Positions 17,035 through 26,321 of a stretch of DNA of 64,000 nt are shown here, piece after piece. The first letter of the stretch is position 1. Each line of letters opens with the position of its first letter. The translations under genes and the position numbers were made by a program. The stretch comes from Niabella sp. (GTDB lineage Bacteria > Bacteroidota > Bacteroidia > Chitinophagales > Chitinophagaceae), in assembly GCA_017744715.1 (NCBI GenBank), contig JAGIAT010000003.1, positions 372,001-436,000 of the forward strand, given 5' to 3'. The notes under the pieces are model-generated. The model was not told the origin of the DNA. It worked only from the letters and a program-made list of their open reading frames with translations, and made no database searches.

Positions 17035-20000
17035 TTAAAACCTGACTTCGAGACCAAAATTGAAATTGCGGCTGATGGGATAACTTCCCGTGCCAAAATC
17101 CGACTCGGGATCAATGGCCTTGATATGATCCCAAGTGGCCAGGTTGGTGCCCTGTACAAAAAGCCTTGCGCCGTTGAGTTTCCAGCGTTTCATCAGTGCA
17201 TCGGGGAAATTATAACCGATCTCTGCGTTCTTGATCCGCAGGTAATCGCCGCTGCGCAGGTATACCGTAGAACCCACATAGTTGTTTTTGCTCAACGATC
17301 GTACCGCGGGAAATTTTGCTTCGCTGTTATCGGCGCCGGGTATCCACCGCTGATCGTATACCATCTGCATCACATTATACATGCTCTCGCCGGAAGCAAA
17401 AGGCATGGCGGTCCATTGCTGCGTAAAGAAGAAATCGCGCCGGGCTGCCCCCGTAAAGAAAATGGAAGCATCAAATCCTTTGTAGGATAGTACGATCCCC
17501 AGGCCATACATCATCTGCGGCTCCGACCCGTATTTGCCGATCACGGTCATGTCTGCATTATCGATCTTATGATCGCCGTTGATGTCCTTATACTTTACAT
17601 CCCCCGGGCGGATCACCGACTGGAAATAGGTTTGGCTCGGGCTGTTTGCAACATCGGCCTCATCTTTAAAAAAGCCTTCGGCAATATATCCCAGGTTGGA
17701 GCCGATCGGATAACCGCGCAGATCCTGCCATGGATACTGAAGCTTGGGATAATCATTTTCAATGATCCTGTTTTTAGCAAATGTGAGGTTTCCGTTCACA
17801 GAATAATAGAAGCCGCCCTTGGTCGTATTCCGGAACTGAAAGCTTCCGTCGATCCCTTTATTTTCCGTGATGCCCACGTTCCCGAAGGGAATAATAAAAT
17901 CGGGATATCCTGCATAGATCGGAATGATCCGCCGGCTGAGCAGCTGATCTTCCCGCCGTTCGCGGAATACATCCGTTGTAAGTGTAATCATTCCCTGCAA
18001 AAGTTCCAGGTCCATCCCGATATTGGATTTATACGCGTGCTCCCAGGTCACATCCGGATTGCCGATAAAGTTTTCCCGCTTGCCGCCGGGGTTAATATTC
18101 TGGTCCTGGCCAAAAACATAGCCGGGTGCATTTTTATCAAACCGGGTCTGGAATAAGAACCGGCCACCGCCGATACGGTCGTTACCCACCAGGCCGTAGG
18201 AGCCTCTGAATTTTAAAAGATTGATCAAACCGGAGTTCCAGAACTTTTCATTGGATACGATCCAGCCCGGTCCTACAGACGGAAACAGGCCATACCGTTT
18301 TCCTTTCGGGAACTGCTCGGAGCCGGTATATCCTGCATTTACCTCCAGCAGGTAACGGGTATCATAGTTATAGGTAATCCGCCCGATCAGGCCCTGCCTG
18401 CGTTCCGGTATATTATCAATGGAGTTGCCTGCATTTACATTGTTGTATTGCCGCCTGTTTGCGCCCAGCAATGCGGTGATATTGTGTTTTCCGAAACTGC
18501 GTACATAATCCAGCCGTAATTCTTCATATACGGTACGGTAATTCTCATTGAGGTTATACAACCCCAGCGCCGTTTCCGTAACAATGGGCGTATAGCTTTC
18601 CTTGCCCGTAATGGGGTCTTTTTTATAATAAAAAGTGGCCGGGTCTTTAGAACGCACATTCTGGGTAATGTCTACCACATCAAATGCAGCCAGTCCGTTT
18701 AACGACAGGCCCCGCACCAGGCCACCCATATCCCAGCGCACATTCAGGTTACTGGTGATGGTATTATAAAACTGCGTGGTATAACCGGTTTGTGTAACCA
18801 GTGTATAGGGATTGATCCTTGAATCGCCCGACGCACCGGGGTTGGATCCGTCCGGGTTCTTTACCGGGTACATCAGGGGGTTGGTAAGCTTGAGCACATC
18901 AAAAATCGTAGACCGTGCCCTGCCGGGAAAATTAGCAGCTTTTGAAATTCCTGCCAGCCCCAGGTCTACAGTCAGCCGCTTGTTCAGCTTTACATCCACC
19001 CTGGATCGGAAGTTATACTGGCGCATCATTGCGTTGGTCTTATATTCTACTTTTGGATCCTCTACATACATCCCCTGCTGCAGGGTGTAACCCAGGTTTA
19101 CATAATACCGCACGATTTCGGTTCCGCCGGTAATACCCAGGTTGTTGATACTTTGCATGGTGTTTTTCCGGAAGATGGTCCGGTACCAGTCCACATCCGG
19201 GTAGAGATAAGGGTCCGATTGATCTTTAAATTTTTGCAATTCAGTAGCGGAATACTTCGGCGCCTCCCCCACATTGGCCCTGGATTCATTCACCAGGGAT
19301 GCGTATTCGTAGGCATTGATATTGTTCTCGATCCGCTGTGGAGTAGCTACTGCTGTTTCTGTACGGAAGATCACCCGCGGCCGTCCGATGACGCCCTTCT
19401 TGGTTACGATCAGGATCACACCGTTGGCGCCCCTGTTACCATATACCGCGGTTGCGGAAGCATCTTTCAAAACAGAGAAACTCTCAATATCCTGGATGTT
19501 CATATTGGTCCAGTAATCGTTCAGTTCCCGCTCCACCCCGTCTACGATGATCAATGGTTTGTTCACACCACTTTGAGAAACCAGTCCGCGTATATAGATC
19601 TTTGCGGCGTCATAGCCCGGTTCCCCCGAGGTTTGCCGGGTTAACACACCGGCCAGTTTACCGCCGATGGCATTGGTAAGCTGCGGAGTAGAATACTTCT
19701 GGATCTCGGCCACGCTTACCGTTGAAACAGCACCCACCATGGTTGTTTTCTTTTGCGATCCGTAGCCGACCACCTGAACTTCATTCATTTTCTGTCCTTC
19801 CAGGTCGGGCGCCAGCTGGATCACCAGGGTCGGACGCTTATCCAGCAGCAGCGCCTGTTCCAGGTAGCCTACCGAGGTTACCACCAGGGAGTCGCCGCTC
19901 CGTGCTTCGATGATAAATTTCCCGTCCAGGTTCGTAACCGCACTGCGGGGTGTGCCTTTGATCTGCACCGAAGCATTGGGCACCGGGTTCTTGTTCTCAT

Positions 20001-20229
20001 CCTGTACCAAACCATTCAGTACATAGGACGGCAATGTGTCCTGTATGAAGGTTAGGGACGGCGATTTGCCGGGGCGGCTGGCAGCAGCGGCATGTGCAGT
20101 GTTCAGGACGAGGCCGAACACAAAAATGATTAAACAGCGTTTGGTAATCCGCCGTGCGGGGGCATCCGGGGCCGGAATCTTTTTTGCGGCCGGGATGCTG
20201 CAAAGCAGTGGAATCATTACTCGTTTCAT
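17035..20229 (-). CDS. SusC/RagA-family TonB-dependent outer-membrane transporter
   Basis: 1064 residues. A long basic N-terminus precedes the signal peptide (CLIIFVFGLVLNTAHAAAA). A carboxypeptidase-regulatory-like domain follows (NGLVQDENKNPVPNASVQIKG, about 70-150), then the plug with M-N-E-V-Q-V-V-G-Y-G (the TonB-box-like SusC mark) and VLKDASATAVYGNRGANGVI, and a 22-strand barrel ending in F-G-L-E-V-R-F. There is no STN domain, so it is not an obvious ECF-sigma signalling transporter. That fits control by the adjacent LacI protein. An exact palindrome lies about 100 bp upstream of the ATG. It imports oligosaccharides with SusD. Confidence 0.95.
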   Translation of the reverse strand: MKRVMIPLLCSIPAAKKIPAPDAPARRITKRCLIIFVFGLVLNTAHAAAASRPGKSPSLTFIQDTLPSYVLNGLVQDENKNPVPNASVQIKGTPRSAVTNLDGKFIIEARSGDSLVVTSVGYLEQALLLDKRPTLVIQLAPDLEGQKMNEVQVVGYGSQKKTTMVGAVSTVSVAEIQKYSTPQLTNAIGGKLAGVLTRQTSGEPGYDAAKIYIRGLVSQSGVNKPLIIVDGVERELNDYWTNMNIQDIESFSVLKDASATAVYGNRGANGVILIVTKKGVIGRPRVIFRTETAVATPQRIENNINAYEYASLVNESRANVGEAPKYSATELQKFKDQSDPYLYPDVDWYRTIFRKNTMQSINNLGITGGTEIVRYYVNLGYTLQQGMYVEDPKVEYKTNAMMRQYNFRSRVDVKLNKRLTVDLGLAGISKAANFPGRARSTIFDVLKLTNPLMYPVKNPDGSNPGASGDSRINPYTLVTQTGYTTQFYNTITSNLNVRWDMGGLVRGLSLNGLAAFDVVDITQNVRSKDPATFYYKKDPITGKESYTPIVTETALGLYNLNENYRTVYEELRLDYVRSFGKHNITALLGANRRQYNNVNAGNSIDNIPERRQGLIGRITYNYDTRYLLEVNAGYTGSEQFPKGKRYGLFPSVGPGWIVSNEKFWNSGLINLLKFRGSYGLVGNDRIGGGRFLFQTRFDKNAPGYVFGQDQNINPGGKRENFIGNPDVTWEHAYKSNIGMDLELLQGMITLTTDVFRERREDQLLSRRIIPIYAGYPDFIIPFGNVGITENKGIDGSFQFRNTTKGGFYYSVNGNLTFAKNRIIENDYPKLQYPWQDLRGYPIGSNLGYIAEGFFKDEADVANSPSQTYFQSVIRPGDVKYKDINGDHKIDNADMTVIGKYGSEPQMMYGLGIVLSYKGFDASIFFTGAARRDFFFTQQWTAMPFASGESMYNVMQMVYDQRWIPGADNSEAKFPAVRSLSKNNYVGSTVYLRSGDYLRIKNAEIGYNFPDALMKRWKLNGARLFVQGTNLATWDHIKAIDPESDFGTGSYPISRNFNFGLEVRF

Positions 20230-20326
20230 ATTTGAGGCAATTTTTTTTTATGGTTGAGTTGCAGCCCTTTTCTTGGCAACAAAAAGCCCCTGCATCGTCC
20301 CGCACGGGTCAATGGCTGCATCCGAA

Positions 20327-20346
20327 TTTTGAATACGTATTCAAAA
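20327..20346. promoter_or_regulatory. 20-bp perfect palindrome, probable LacI-type operator of susC
   Basis: TTTTGAATACGTATTCAAAA is an exact palindrome centred on ACGT, lying between the stop of lacI (20361) and the susC ATG (20229). Its 14-bp core TGAATACGTATTCA is repeated exactly at 21393-21406 before lacI. LacI-family proteins bind such even palindromes with a central CpG. Confidence 0.85.
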
Positions 20347-20360
20347 TAGATGAAAAAAAA

Positions 20361-21389
20361 CTATTTTTTCTTTCTTACTGTGTTCCGTATCACCAGGCGT
20401 CCCTTCATGGCAATAATCCGGGGCGCGGCATTTTTATCGTTTATTTCTTTTAACAGCAATTCAACGGTACTGGTTACCATTTCTTCCAGCGGCTGCTCCC
20501 AGGTAGTTAAAGGATAAGGTGTCCATCCCAGCATCCGGATATTATCAAACCCCACTACCGATACATCTTCCGGAATGCGGAAACCCACCAGCCGTGCGGC
20601 ATCCATTACACCCAGCGCAATGATATCACTCCCGCAAAAAATACAATCGATCTTTTTGTTGCGGGTTAACAGTTCTTGTGCCGATTTAAATCCACTTTCA
20701 TAGGTATAGGTTCCGGGGATGATTGTAAGTTCTTTGATATTCCGTTCCCGCAGCACTTCCTGGAACCCCTTCAGTCGATCTACCGTTGTGGAAGTATTGC
20801 GCGGACCGGATATAAATGCAAATGTACGGTGCCCCATTTCCACCAGGTAAGTGGCAATCTGCTGCGCCGCCAGGTAATTGTCGCAGTAAACGGCGCTGCA
20901 ATTCAATCCTTCGGCATGGCGGTTAAACAGGATCGAAACGATTCCGCTCCGTTTCAGTTTACGCGTAGCACCTTCTGAAAGCAGGGCATCGGTTACAATA
21001 ATACCCTCCACATTAAATTCGAGCAGCTTGGCAATCTCCCATTCTTCGATGATCTCATTTTCCGAATTGTTAAATATCAGCTGGTAGCCAAGCGGTGCTA
21101 AACGGGTATGAAAAATTTCCAGTACGGCCGAATAAAACGGGTCCTTTATATTGCGCATAATAATACCCACCATCATCGTTTTGCGGGTAATGAGGCTTCT
21201 TGCCTGGGCATTGGGTTTATATTCGAGCTCCGCAGCCGCATCCAGGATCTTCTTCCGTTTTTTTTCCGATACGTTGGCTCCTCCGGCAAACACACGGGAC
21301 ACAGTGGCCTGCGATACCCCCGCCAGTTGCGCCACATCTTCTGATGTGGCATTTCGCTTTTCCGGATTTGATTTGCCTGCTGATTTCAT
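20361..21389 (-). CDS. LacI-family transcriptional regulator of the GH172 locus
   Basis: 342 residues from the ATG at 21389. A TTG at 21407 would place the operator inside the gene and is rejected. The N-terminal LacI helix-turn-helix is clear (ATSEDVAQLAGVSQATVSRV, then the hinge helix with KPNAQARSL), followed by a periplasmic-binding-protein-like effector domain (MVGIIMRNIKDPFYS ... VSVVGFDNIRMLGW). It most likely senses a sugar produced by the locus. It lies immediately upstream of susC in the same direction with exact palindromes on both sides, so autoregulation and control of susC are inferred. LacI control of a SusCD locus is less usual than HTCS or ECF-sigma control. Confidence 0.93.
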   Translation of the reverse strand: MKSAGKSNPEKRNATSEDVAQLAGVSQATVSRVFAGGANVSEKKRKKILDAAAELEYKPNAQARSLITRKTMMVGIIMRNIKDPFYSAVLEIFHTRLAPLGYQLIFNNSENEIIEEWEIAKLLEFNVEGIIVTDALLSEGATRKLKRSGIVSILFNRHAEGLNCSAVYCDNYLAAQQIATYLVEMGHRTFAFISGPRNTSTTVDRLKGFQEVLRERNIKELTIIPGTYTYESGFKSAQELLTRNKKIDCIFCGSDIIALGVMDAARLVGFRIPEDVSVVGFDNIRMLGWTPYPLTTWEQPLEEMVTSTVELLLKEINDKNAAPRIIAMKGRLVIRNTVRKKK

Positions 21390-21392
21390 TAA

Positions 21393-21406
21393 TGAATACG
21401 TATTCA
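21393..21406. promoter_or_regulatory. 14-bp palindrome, probable autoregulatory operator of lacI
   Basis: TGAATACGTATTCA ends 4 bp before the lacI ATG and is identical to the core of the site before susC. Its position over the ribosome-binding region would let the bound repressor block its own transcription. Confidence 0.82.
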
Positions 21407-21469
21407 AAAACTAAGGTAAAACTTTCTTTTAAACTGACAAATTTTTTTTATTCTTTTTTAAAAGAAGCA

Positions 21470-21557
21470 AAAAGAGGCGGCCCCTGTCCTGAATCAGCCT
21501 GCATTAAAAACGGTATAACTGCAACCATCAACCGGATTTTTCAGGACCGCCTCTTTT
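21470..21557. terminator. Inverted repeat downstream of the MATE gene, probable terminator
   Basis: AAAAGAGGCGG (21470-21480) pairs exactly with CCGCCTCTTTT (21547-21557). On the minus strand, the direction of the MATE gene ending at 21576, the stem is followed by a run of T. The loop is long (66 bp), which is unusual for an intrinsic terminator, but the symmetry is exact. It separates the MATE gene from lacI. Confidence 0.5.
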
Positions 21558-21575
21558 AACCGCGCACTGCAGCGC

Positions 21576-23000
21576 CTATACTTTCTTCAGCTTCCAACGG
21601 CCGCGTTTAAACAAAATGAAGGAAACTACCGTAATAGCAGCTTCCGATACGGGTATGGCAATAAATACCCCCCGCTCATTCAAACCAACATACACGGCCA
21701 GTAAATACGCCAGCGGTATCTGGAACAACCAGAAACCAAAAAGATTCACCCAGGTGGGCGTCCAGGTATCGCCCGATCCGTTAAAGGCATTGATCATCAC
21801 CATTCCTACCCCGTAAAACACAAAGCCACAGGCCATCGTATACATGGCCGTTTGAGCAATGGATTGCACATGTTGTTCTGTGGTGAAAAAAGAAACCAGC
21901 CAATGAGCCAGCAAAAAGAACACGGCACTTACCAGCACCATAAACCATACATTGTATTTTACAGTGGTCATCACCGAGGCTTCTGCCCGCTCGGGGGCAT
22001 TGGCACCCAGGTTTTGCCCAACCAGTGTAGACGCCGCATTGCTCATGCCCCAGGCCGGCAACATAAAAAACATCATCAGGCGCAGCGCCGTTTGATAGCC
22101 GGCAGAGCCCTCGTCACCTCCGGTTACCGCAACAAGGCGCGCCAGCACGATCCAGCTGCAGGATGCGATCACAAACTGGAAGATACCGGGCACCGCAATC
22201 TTTACCATCGACCGGATCACCGGAAGGTCCAACCCGAAATGCGCAAGGCGCATCCGGAATGATCCTTTGCTACGGAACAGGTGATACAACTGGTACAGCA
22301 CTCCAATCGTTCGGCCTGTGGCAGTGGCCATGGCCGCGCCGGTTAAACCAAAAGCCGGTATGCCTCCCCAGCCGTTAATGAATACCGGGCATAAGATGAT
22401 GTTACAGATATTGGCGATCCACAGGCTCTTCATGGCAATGGCCGCATTACCGGCTCCCCTGAAAATACCATTAATAAGGAACAATAACATAATGGAAATA
22501 CTGCTGCCCATCATAATCGCCGTGAAGTTCTTTCCATGTTCGGCAGCAGGTTCCGATGCCCCCATCAGCAACAGGATCTCTTTGGCATAAAACATACCAA
22601 CCCCGCTCAGCAGTACCGTTACTGCCGTTGCAATCAGCAGTGCCTGCGCCCCGGCATGCGCCGCGCCTTCCGGATTTTTTTCACCAATACGGCGCGCCAC
22701 CACAGCTGTAGCCGCCATGCTCATGCCAATAGCAATGGAATACATAACGGTTAATACCGACTCTGTCAATCCTACCGTTTGTATGGCAAAACTGCTTTCC
22801 TTTAAGTGCCCAACAAAATACAGGTCAACCAATGCAAAAACAGATTCCATGCTCATCTCCAGCATCATGGGTATGGCCAGCATCAATACCGCCCTGCGGA
22901 TGCTGATGGTTGTATAATCCGTTTCAGTTCCTTTAAACGCTTGTTTCAAAAACAACAGCGCAGCCGATACCTTCGGGGTATCTTTATGATCAAAAGACAT
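21576..23000 (-). CDS. MATE-family multidrug efflux transporter
   Basis: 474 residues and 12 predicted membrane helices in two MatE halves (about 35-245 and 260-460). Typical features are S-I-R-R-A-V-L-M-L-A-I-P-M-M-L-E near the start, the L-I-N-G-I-F-R-G-A-G-N loop in the first half and NAFNGSGDTWTP in the second. It should export cationic drugs or metabolites using a sodium or proton gradient. It stands alone on the minus strand between the repeat-filled gap and the terminator, with no hint of a specific substrate. Confidence 0.92.
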   Translation of the reverse strand: MSFDHKDTPKVSAALLFLKQAFKGTETDYTTISIRRAVLMLAIPMMLEMSMESVFALVDLYFVGHLKESSFAIQTVGLTESVLTVMYSIAIGMSMAATAVVARRIGEKNPEGAAHAGAQALLIATAVTVLLSGVGMFYAKEILLLMGASEPAAEHGKNFTAIMMGSSISIMLLFLINGIFRGAGNAAIAMKSLWIANICNIILCPVFINGWGGIPAFGLTGAAMATATGRTIGVLYQLYHLFRSKGSFRMRLAHFGLDLPVIRSMVKIAVPGIFQFVIASCSWIVLARLVAVTGGDEGSAGYQTALRLMMFFMLPAWGMSNAASTLVGQNLGANAPERAEASVMTTVKYNVWFMVLVSAVFFLLAHWLVSFFTTEQHVQSIAQTAMYTMACGFVFYGVGMVMINAFNGSGDTWTPTWVNLFGFWLFQIPLAYLLAVYVGLNERGVFIAIPVSEAAITVVSFILFKRGRWKLKKV

Positions 23001-23180
23001 AATTTTCTTATTCGTTTAAATGAAAATAAAATGCGATCCCGCAACAGCGGAACGCCACTTGGCAAATAGTTACAACGGAGATCGTTTAATGATACTTAGT
23101 GGAGCAGTACAACGATCGAAGCGGCAATGATTTTCATCAAAGTAGATTTTGAAACGCGAAGATAGGATTTTTTGGAGATT

Positions 23181-23580
23181 TCAGCGGTCAGATTTTAGCG
23201 GTCAGTATTCAGCTGTCAGTTATCAGTATTCAGTTTTCAGTTTTCAGTTACTGTTGCCTCGTAATCGGTGATACCATCAAGCATCAAACGGATCCAACCT
23301 GGAACATTGAACGTTAAACCTGAAACAAACACCAGTTTTCAGACATCAGTATTCAGTTTTCAGTATTCAGCTATCAGTATTCAATTTTCAGTTGCTGTTG
23401 CCTCGTGATCGGTGATACCACCAAGCATCAAACGGATCCAACCTGGAACATTGAACATTAAACCTGAAACAAACACCAGTTTTCAGACATCAGTTTTCAG
23501 TTTTCAGTTTTCAGTATTCGGTTTTCAGTCTTCAGCTCAGTACACAGTTATCAGTATTCGCGGTTCGTTTTCAGCGTCGT
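23181..23580. repeat. Heptamer (7-bp period) repeat array with a 144-bp higher-order duplication
   Basis: From 23181 to 23250 ten consecutive units read TCAGNNN with no break in phase. A mixed block follows (AACCTGG, AACATTG, AACGTTA, AACCTGA, also with a 7-bp period), then more TCAG units. The segment from about 23245 to 23388 recurs almost unchanged from 23389 to 23532 (period 144 bp; CTGTTGCCTC at 23251 and 23395). The array then decays towards 23580. It has no coding capacity and fills most of the 770-bp gap between the MATE gene and the serine hydrolase. The same unit type occurs inside genes at 37.2 and 58.0 kb. Confidence 0.9.
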
Positions 23581-23695
23581 GTTCAGAAACGTGTTTTTGA
23601 TGGATACATGGTTTTTGATGTTGTTTTTTGATTTTTGCTATTGGATCGTTGGTTTTTGTTATTGCCCCTTTGGCTTTCGTTCCCTGGCTTGGTCC

Positions 23696-23730
23696 TTAGA
23701 ATTTAGAACTTAAGATTTGGAATTTAATTA
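23696..23730. repeat. Short heptamer array TTAGAAT/TTAGAAC/TTAAGAT/TTGGAAT/TTAATTA
   Basis: Five consecutive 7-bp units of the form TT(A/G)(G/A)AAN lie about 40 bp upstream of the serine hydrolase gene. The unit differs from the TCAG type but has the same period. Confidence 0.6.
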
Positions 23731-23772
23731 TTTTTAATCTCCTATTGTCAAATCCATAGGATAACGTTTTAA

Positions 23773-24951
23773 ATGAACCACCCGCTGCGCTTGATCCTTC
23801 CCCTGCTTGCAGGCCTTTTTTTATCAGCATCCCACCTGCCTGCCCGGCATGCTCCGCCGGGGCGCCAGGTATATTCCATCCCTTCCATATCCGGAGAAAA
23901 GATCATTTCCGCTGCAGATAGCATCAAAGACCGGCGGATCCCGGAGCTGGCCCTGGAACAACTCAACAACTTTCCGGCGAAGACGCAGTTTTCCATTGCA
24001 ATAATCCAGAACGGGAAGACCTCTTTTTTAGGCCTGTTGAAGGAGAAGGATAGCATCCGGACTATTGATAACCGCAACGCCATCTTCGAGATCGGCTCCA
24101 TTACCAAAGTATTTACCGCTACCGTACTGGCCGCGTTGGTAATTGAGAAAAAATTACAACTCGAAGACAAAATCAATCCTTACTACCCGTTTCAATTCAA
24201 CCAGGCTATTCAACCTGATTTCAAAAGCCTGGCCAATCACACCGCCGGGCTTCCGCGACTTCCTTCCAATTTTGCGGCAGCAAGAACGGCACCGCTGAAT
24301 CCCTATAAAAATTACGGCATTCAGCAACTGGAAGATTATCTGAAAAATGAATTGAGCCTGCAACAACCGCCAGGAGAAAAATTTGAATACTCCAACCTGG
24401 GCGCTGGACTATTGGGGTATACCCTTGGGTTATCGCAAAAAACCAGTTTCCCGTTGCTCTTAAAGAAGCGGGTGCTTCACAAGTACCGCATGCAGCATAC
24501 ATACACCAGTGCCCTGCAGGCCGGTGCTCAACTTGTAAAAGGACTCAATGAAAAAGGCAATGAAGTGCCTAACTGGGATTTTGACGTACTGTTTGGTGGC
24601 GGAGGCCTGCTATCCTGTTCACAGGACCTGGCGCTATTTGCAACAGCGCAATGGAATGCATCCAATAAGGAGCTGGCGCTTACAAGAAGGCCCACATTTA
24701 CGGTAAGTGACCGGATGCAGATGGGACTGGGCTGGCACATCATCCACACCAATGACAACCGGCAATTGTACTGGCACAACGGGGGTACCGGAGGGTATAC
24801 TGCATCGATGGCGATCGATATCGCTGCTCAAAAGGGCGTCATCATTCTTTCAAACGTTTCCGCATTCCACCCGCAGAAAGAACGGATCGATCAGCTTTGT
24901 TTTACCCTTGCACGCCTCATCGCAAAAAAGACAGAAGCCGCTGCTCCTTAA
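23773..24951 (+). CDS. Serine hydrolase, beta-lactamase/penicillin-binding-protein (class C) family
   Basis: 392 residues with a Sec signal (RLILPLLAGLFLSASHLPA). The three marks of the family are present: S-I-T-K (the nucleophile SxxK, near residue 116), Y-S-N in FEYSNLGAGLLG near 200, and H-N-G in WHNGGTGGYTA near 336. Proteins of this type in Bacteroidota are usually periplasmic D-Ala-D-Ala or D-amino-acid peptidases or esterases, and a few are AmpC-like beta-lactamases. The sequence cannot tell which. It stands alone, convergent with xylA, with 37 bp between the stops. Confidence 0.85.
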   Translation: MNHPLRLILPLLAGLFLSASHLPARHAPPGRQVYSIPSISGEKIISAADSIKDRRIPELALEQLNNFPAKTQFSIAIIQNGKTSFLGLLKEKDSIRTIDNRNAIFEIGSITKVFTATVLAALVIEKKLQLEDKINPYYPFQFNQAIQPDFKSLANHTAGLPRLPSNFAAARTAPLNPYKNYGIQQLEDYLKNELSLQQPPGEKFEYSNLGAGLLGYTLGLSQKTSFPLLLKKRVLHKYRMQHTYTSALQAGAQLVKGLNEKGNEVPNWDFDVLFGGGGLLSCSQDLALFATAQWNASNKELALTRRPTFTVSDRMQMGLGWHIIHTNDNRQLYWHNGGTGGYTASMAIDIAAQKGVIILSNVSAFHPQKERIDQLCFTLARLIAKKTEAAAP

Positions 24952-24988
24952 AAGCAACGGCCTCCGTTTTAAAAAAGTGTTTCGTATC

Positions 24989-26317
24989 TTAAATAAACCG
25001 GTTGATCATATTTTCATAGTATTCCTGTTTACCGCTGATCTGTTGCGGTTCGCCATTTTGAATGGCCAGGTCGCGCAGCGCCTCCAGGCTTAATTTTCCT
25101 TCTTCAAAATCCCGTCCGGTTCCATCTGCAAAGGATTGATAACGGTCTGCACGCAGTTGCCGGTATTCGGATCTTTGCAACACATTATCCGCAATGATCA
25201 ACGCCCGGGCAAAAGCATCCATCCCGCCGATATGCGCATAAAACAGATCCGCAGCATCCGTTGAGTTCCGCCGGATTTTTGCATCAAAATTGATCCCGCC
25301 CCCGCTAAACCCGCCGGCTTCAAGAATGATCAGCATCGCTTCGGTCAGTTCGTTCAGATTATTGGGAAACTGGTCCGTATCCCATCCGTTCTGGTAATCG
25401 CCCCGGTTGGCATCCATCGAACCCAGGAGTCCCGCATCTGCGGCTACCTGCAATTCATGCTGGAAGGTATGACCGGCCAGGGTTGCGTGATTTACTTCTA
25501 TATTCAATTTAAAATCATCCAGGAGATCGTATTGCCGCAGGAAGCTGATCACCGTAGCAGCATCATAATCATACTGGTGTTTGGTAGGCTCACAGGGCTT
25601 GGGTTCTATAAAGAAAGTGCCTTTAAAGCCCTGCTTCCGGGCATAATCCTTCGCCATATGTAAAAACCGCGCCATATGCTCCTGTTCCTTTTTCATATTG
25701 GTATTCAGCAGGCTCATATATCCCTCACGGCCGCCCCAGAACACATAGTTTTCGCCCCCCAGCTTCAGCGTGGCATCCAGTGCCGCTTTTACCTGGGCCC
25801 CGGCATGCGCTACCACGTTGAAGTCCGGGTTGGTAGCCGCGCCATTCATATAGCGTACATGCGAAAACAGGTTGGCTGTACCCCATAACAATTGCACGCC
25901 GGAGGCCGCCTGTTTTTCCAGCGCATAATCGGTAATGGCCTGCAGCCGCCGTTCATTCTCCGCCACATCATTTTCATAATCTACGAGGTCTACATCATGA
26001 AAGCAATAAAACGGCAGCGACATTTTTGTAAAAAATTCAAATGCGGCATCCATTTTATCCCGGGCCCGGTCCAGCACATCACTGCGCTGATCCCATGCAA
26101 AAAAATGCGTGGGGCCGCCAAAAGGATCGCTTCCGTTTCCATTAAAAGAATGCCAGTAAGAACAGGCAAAACGCAGCCAATCCTTTAACGGCCGGCCCGC
26201 CACTACCCTTGTTGCATCATACCAGCGAAACGCCAGGGGATTATCCGACTCCAGCCCTTCAAATGTTACCGGGCCGATTCCTTTAAAATATTCAGTAGTT
26301 CCTGTAAGTACCTGCAT
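24989..26317 (-). CDS. xylA: Xylose isomerase
   Basis: 442 residues from the ATG at 26317 ([14 protein letters not shown]); an upstream in-frame start would run into xylB and is rejected. It converts D-xylose to D-xylulose in the cytoplasm. Class II xylose isomerase landmarks are clear: [15 protein letters not shown] with the catalytic His, [18 protein letters not shown] with the metal-binding Glu and Lys, and GSMDANRGD. The length fits the class II enzymes of Bacteroidota. It follows xylB by 4 bp, so the two form an operon controlled from the operator upstream of xylB. Confidence 0.97.
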   Translation of the reverse strand: MQVLTGTTEYFKGIGPVTFEGLESDNPLAFRWYDATRVVAGRPLKDWLRFACSYWHSFNGNGSDPFGGPTHFFAWDQRSDVLDRARDKMDAAFEFFTKMSLPFYCFHDVDLVDYENDVAENERRLQAITDYALEKQAASGVQLLWGTANLFSHVRYMNGAATNPDFNVVAHAGAQVKAALDATLKLGGENYVFWGGREGYMSLLNTNMKKEQEHMARFLHMAKDYARKQGFKGTFFIEPKPCEPTKHQYDYDAATVISFLRQYDLLDDFKLNIEVNHATLAGHTFQHELQVAADAGLLGSMDANRGDYQNGWDTDQFPNNLNELTEAMLIILEAGGFSGGGINFDAKIRRNSTDAADLFYAHIGGMDAFARALIIADNVLQRSEYRQLRADRYQSFADGTGRDFEEGKLSLEALRDLAIQNGEPQQISGKQEYYENMINRFI

Positions 26318-26321
26318 AACC

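Noticed and set aside
23181..23580. CRISPR array
   Set aside because: The units are 7 bp with no unique spacers of 25-40 bp and no cas genes nearby.
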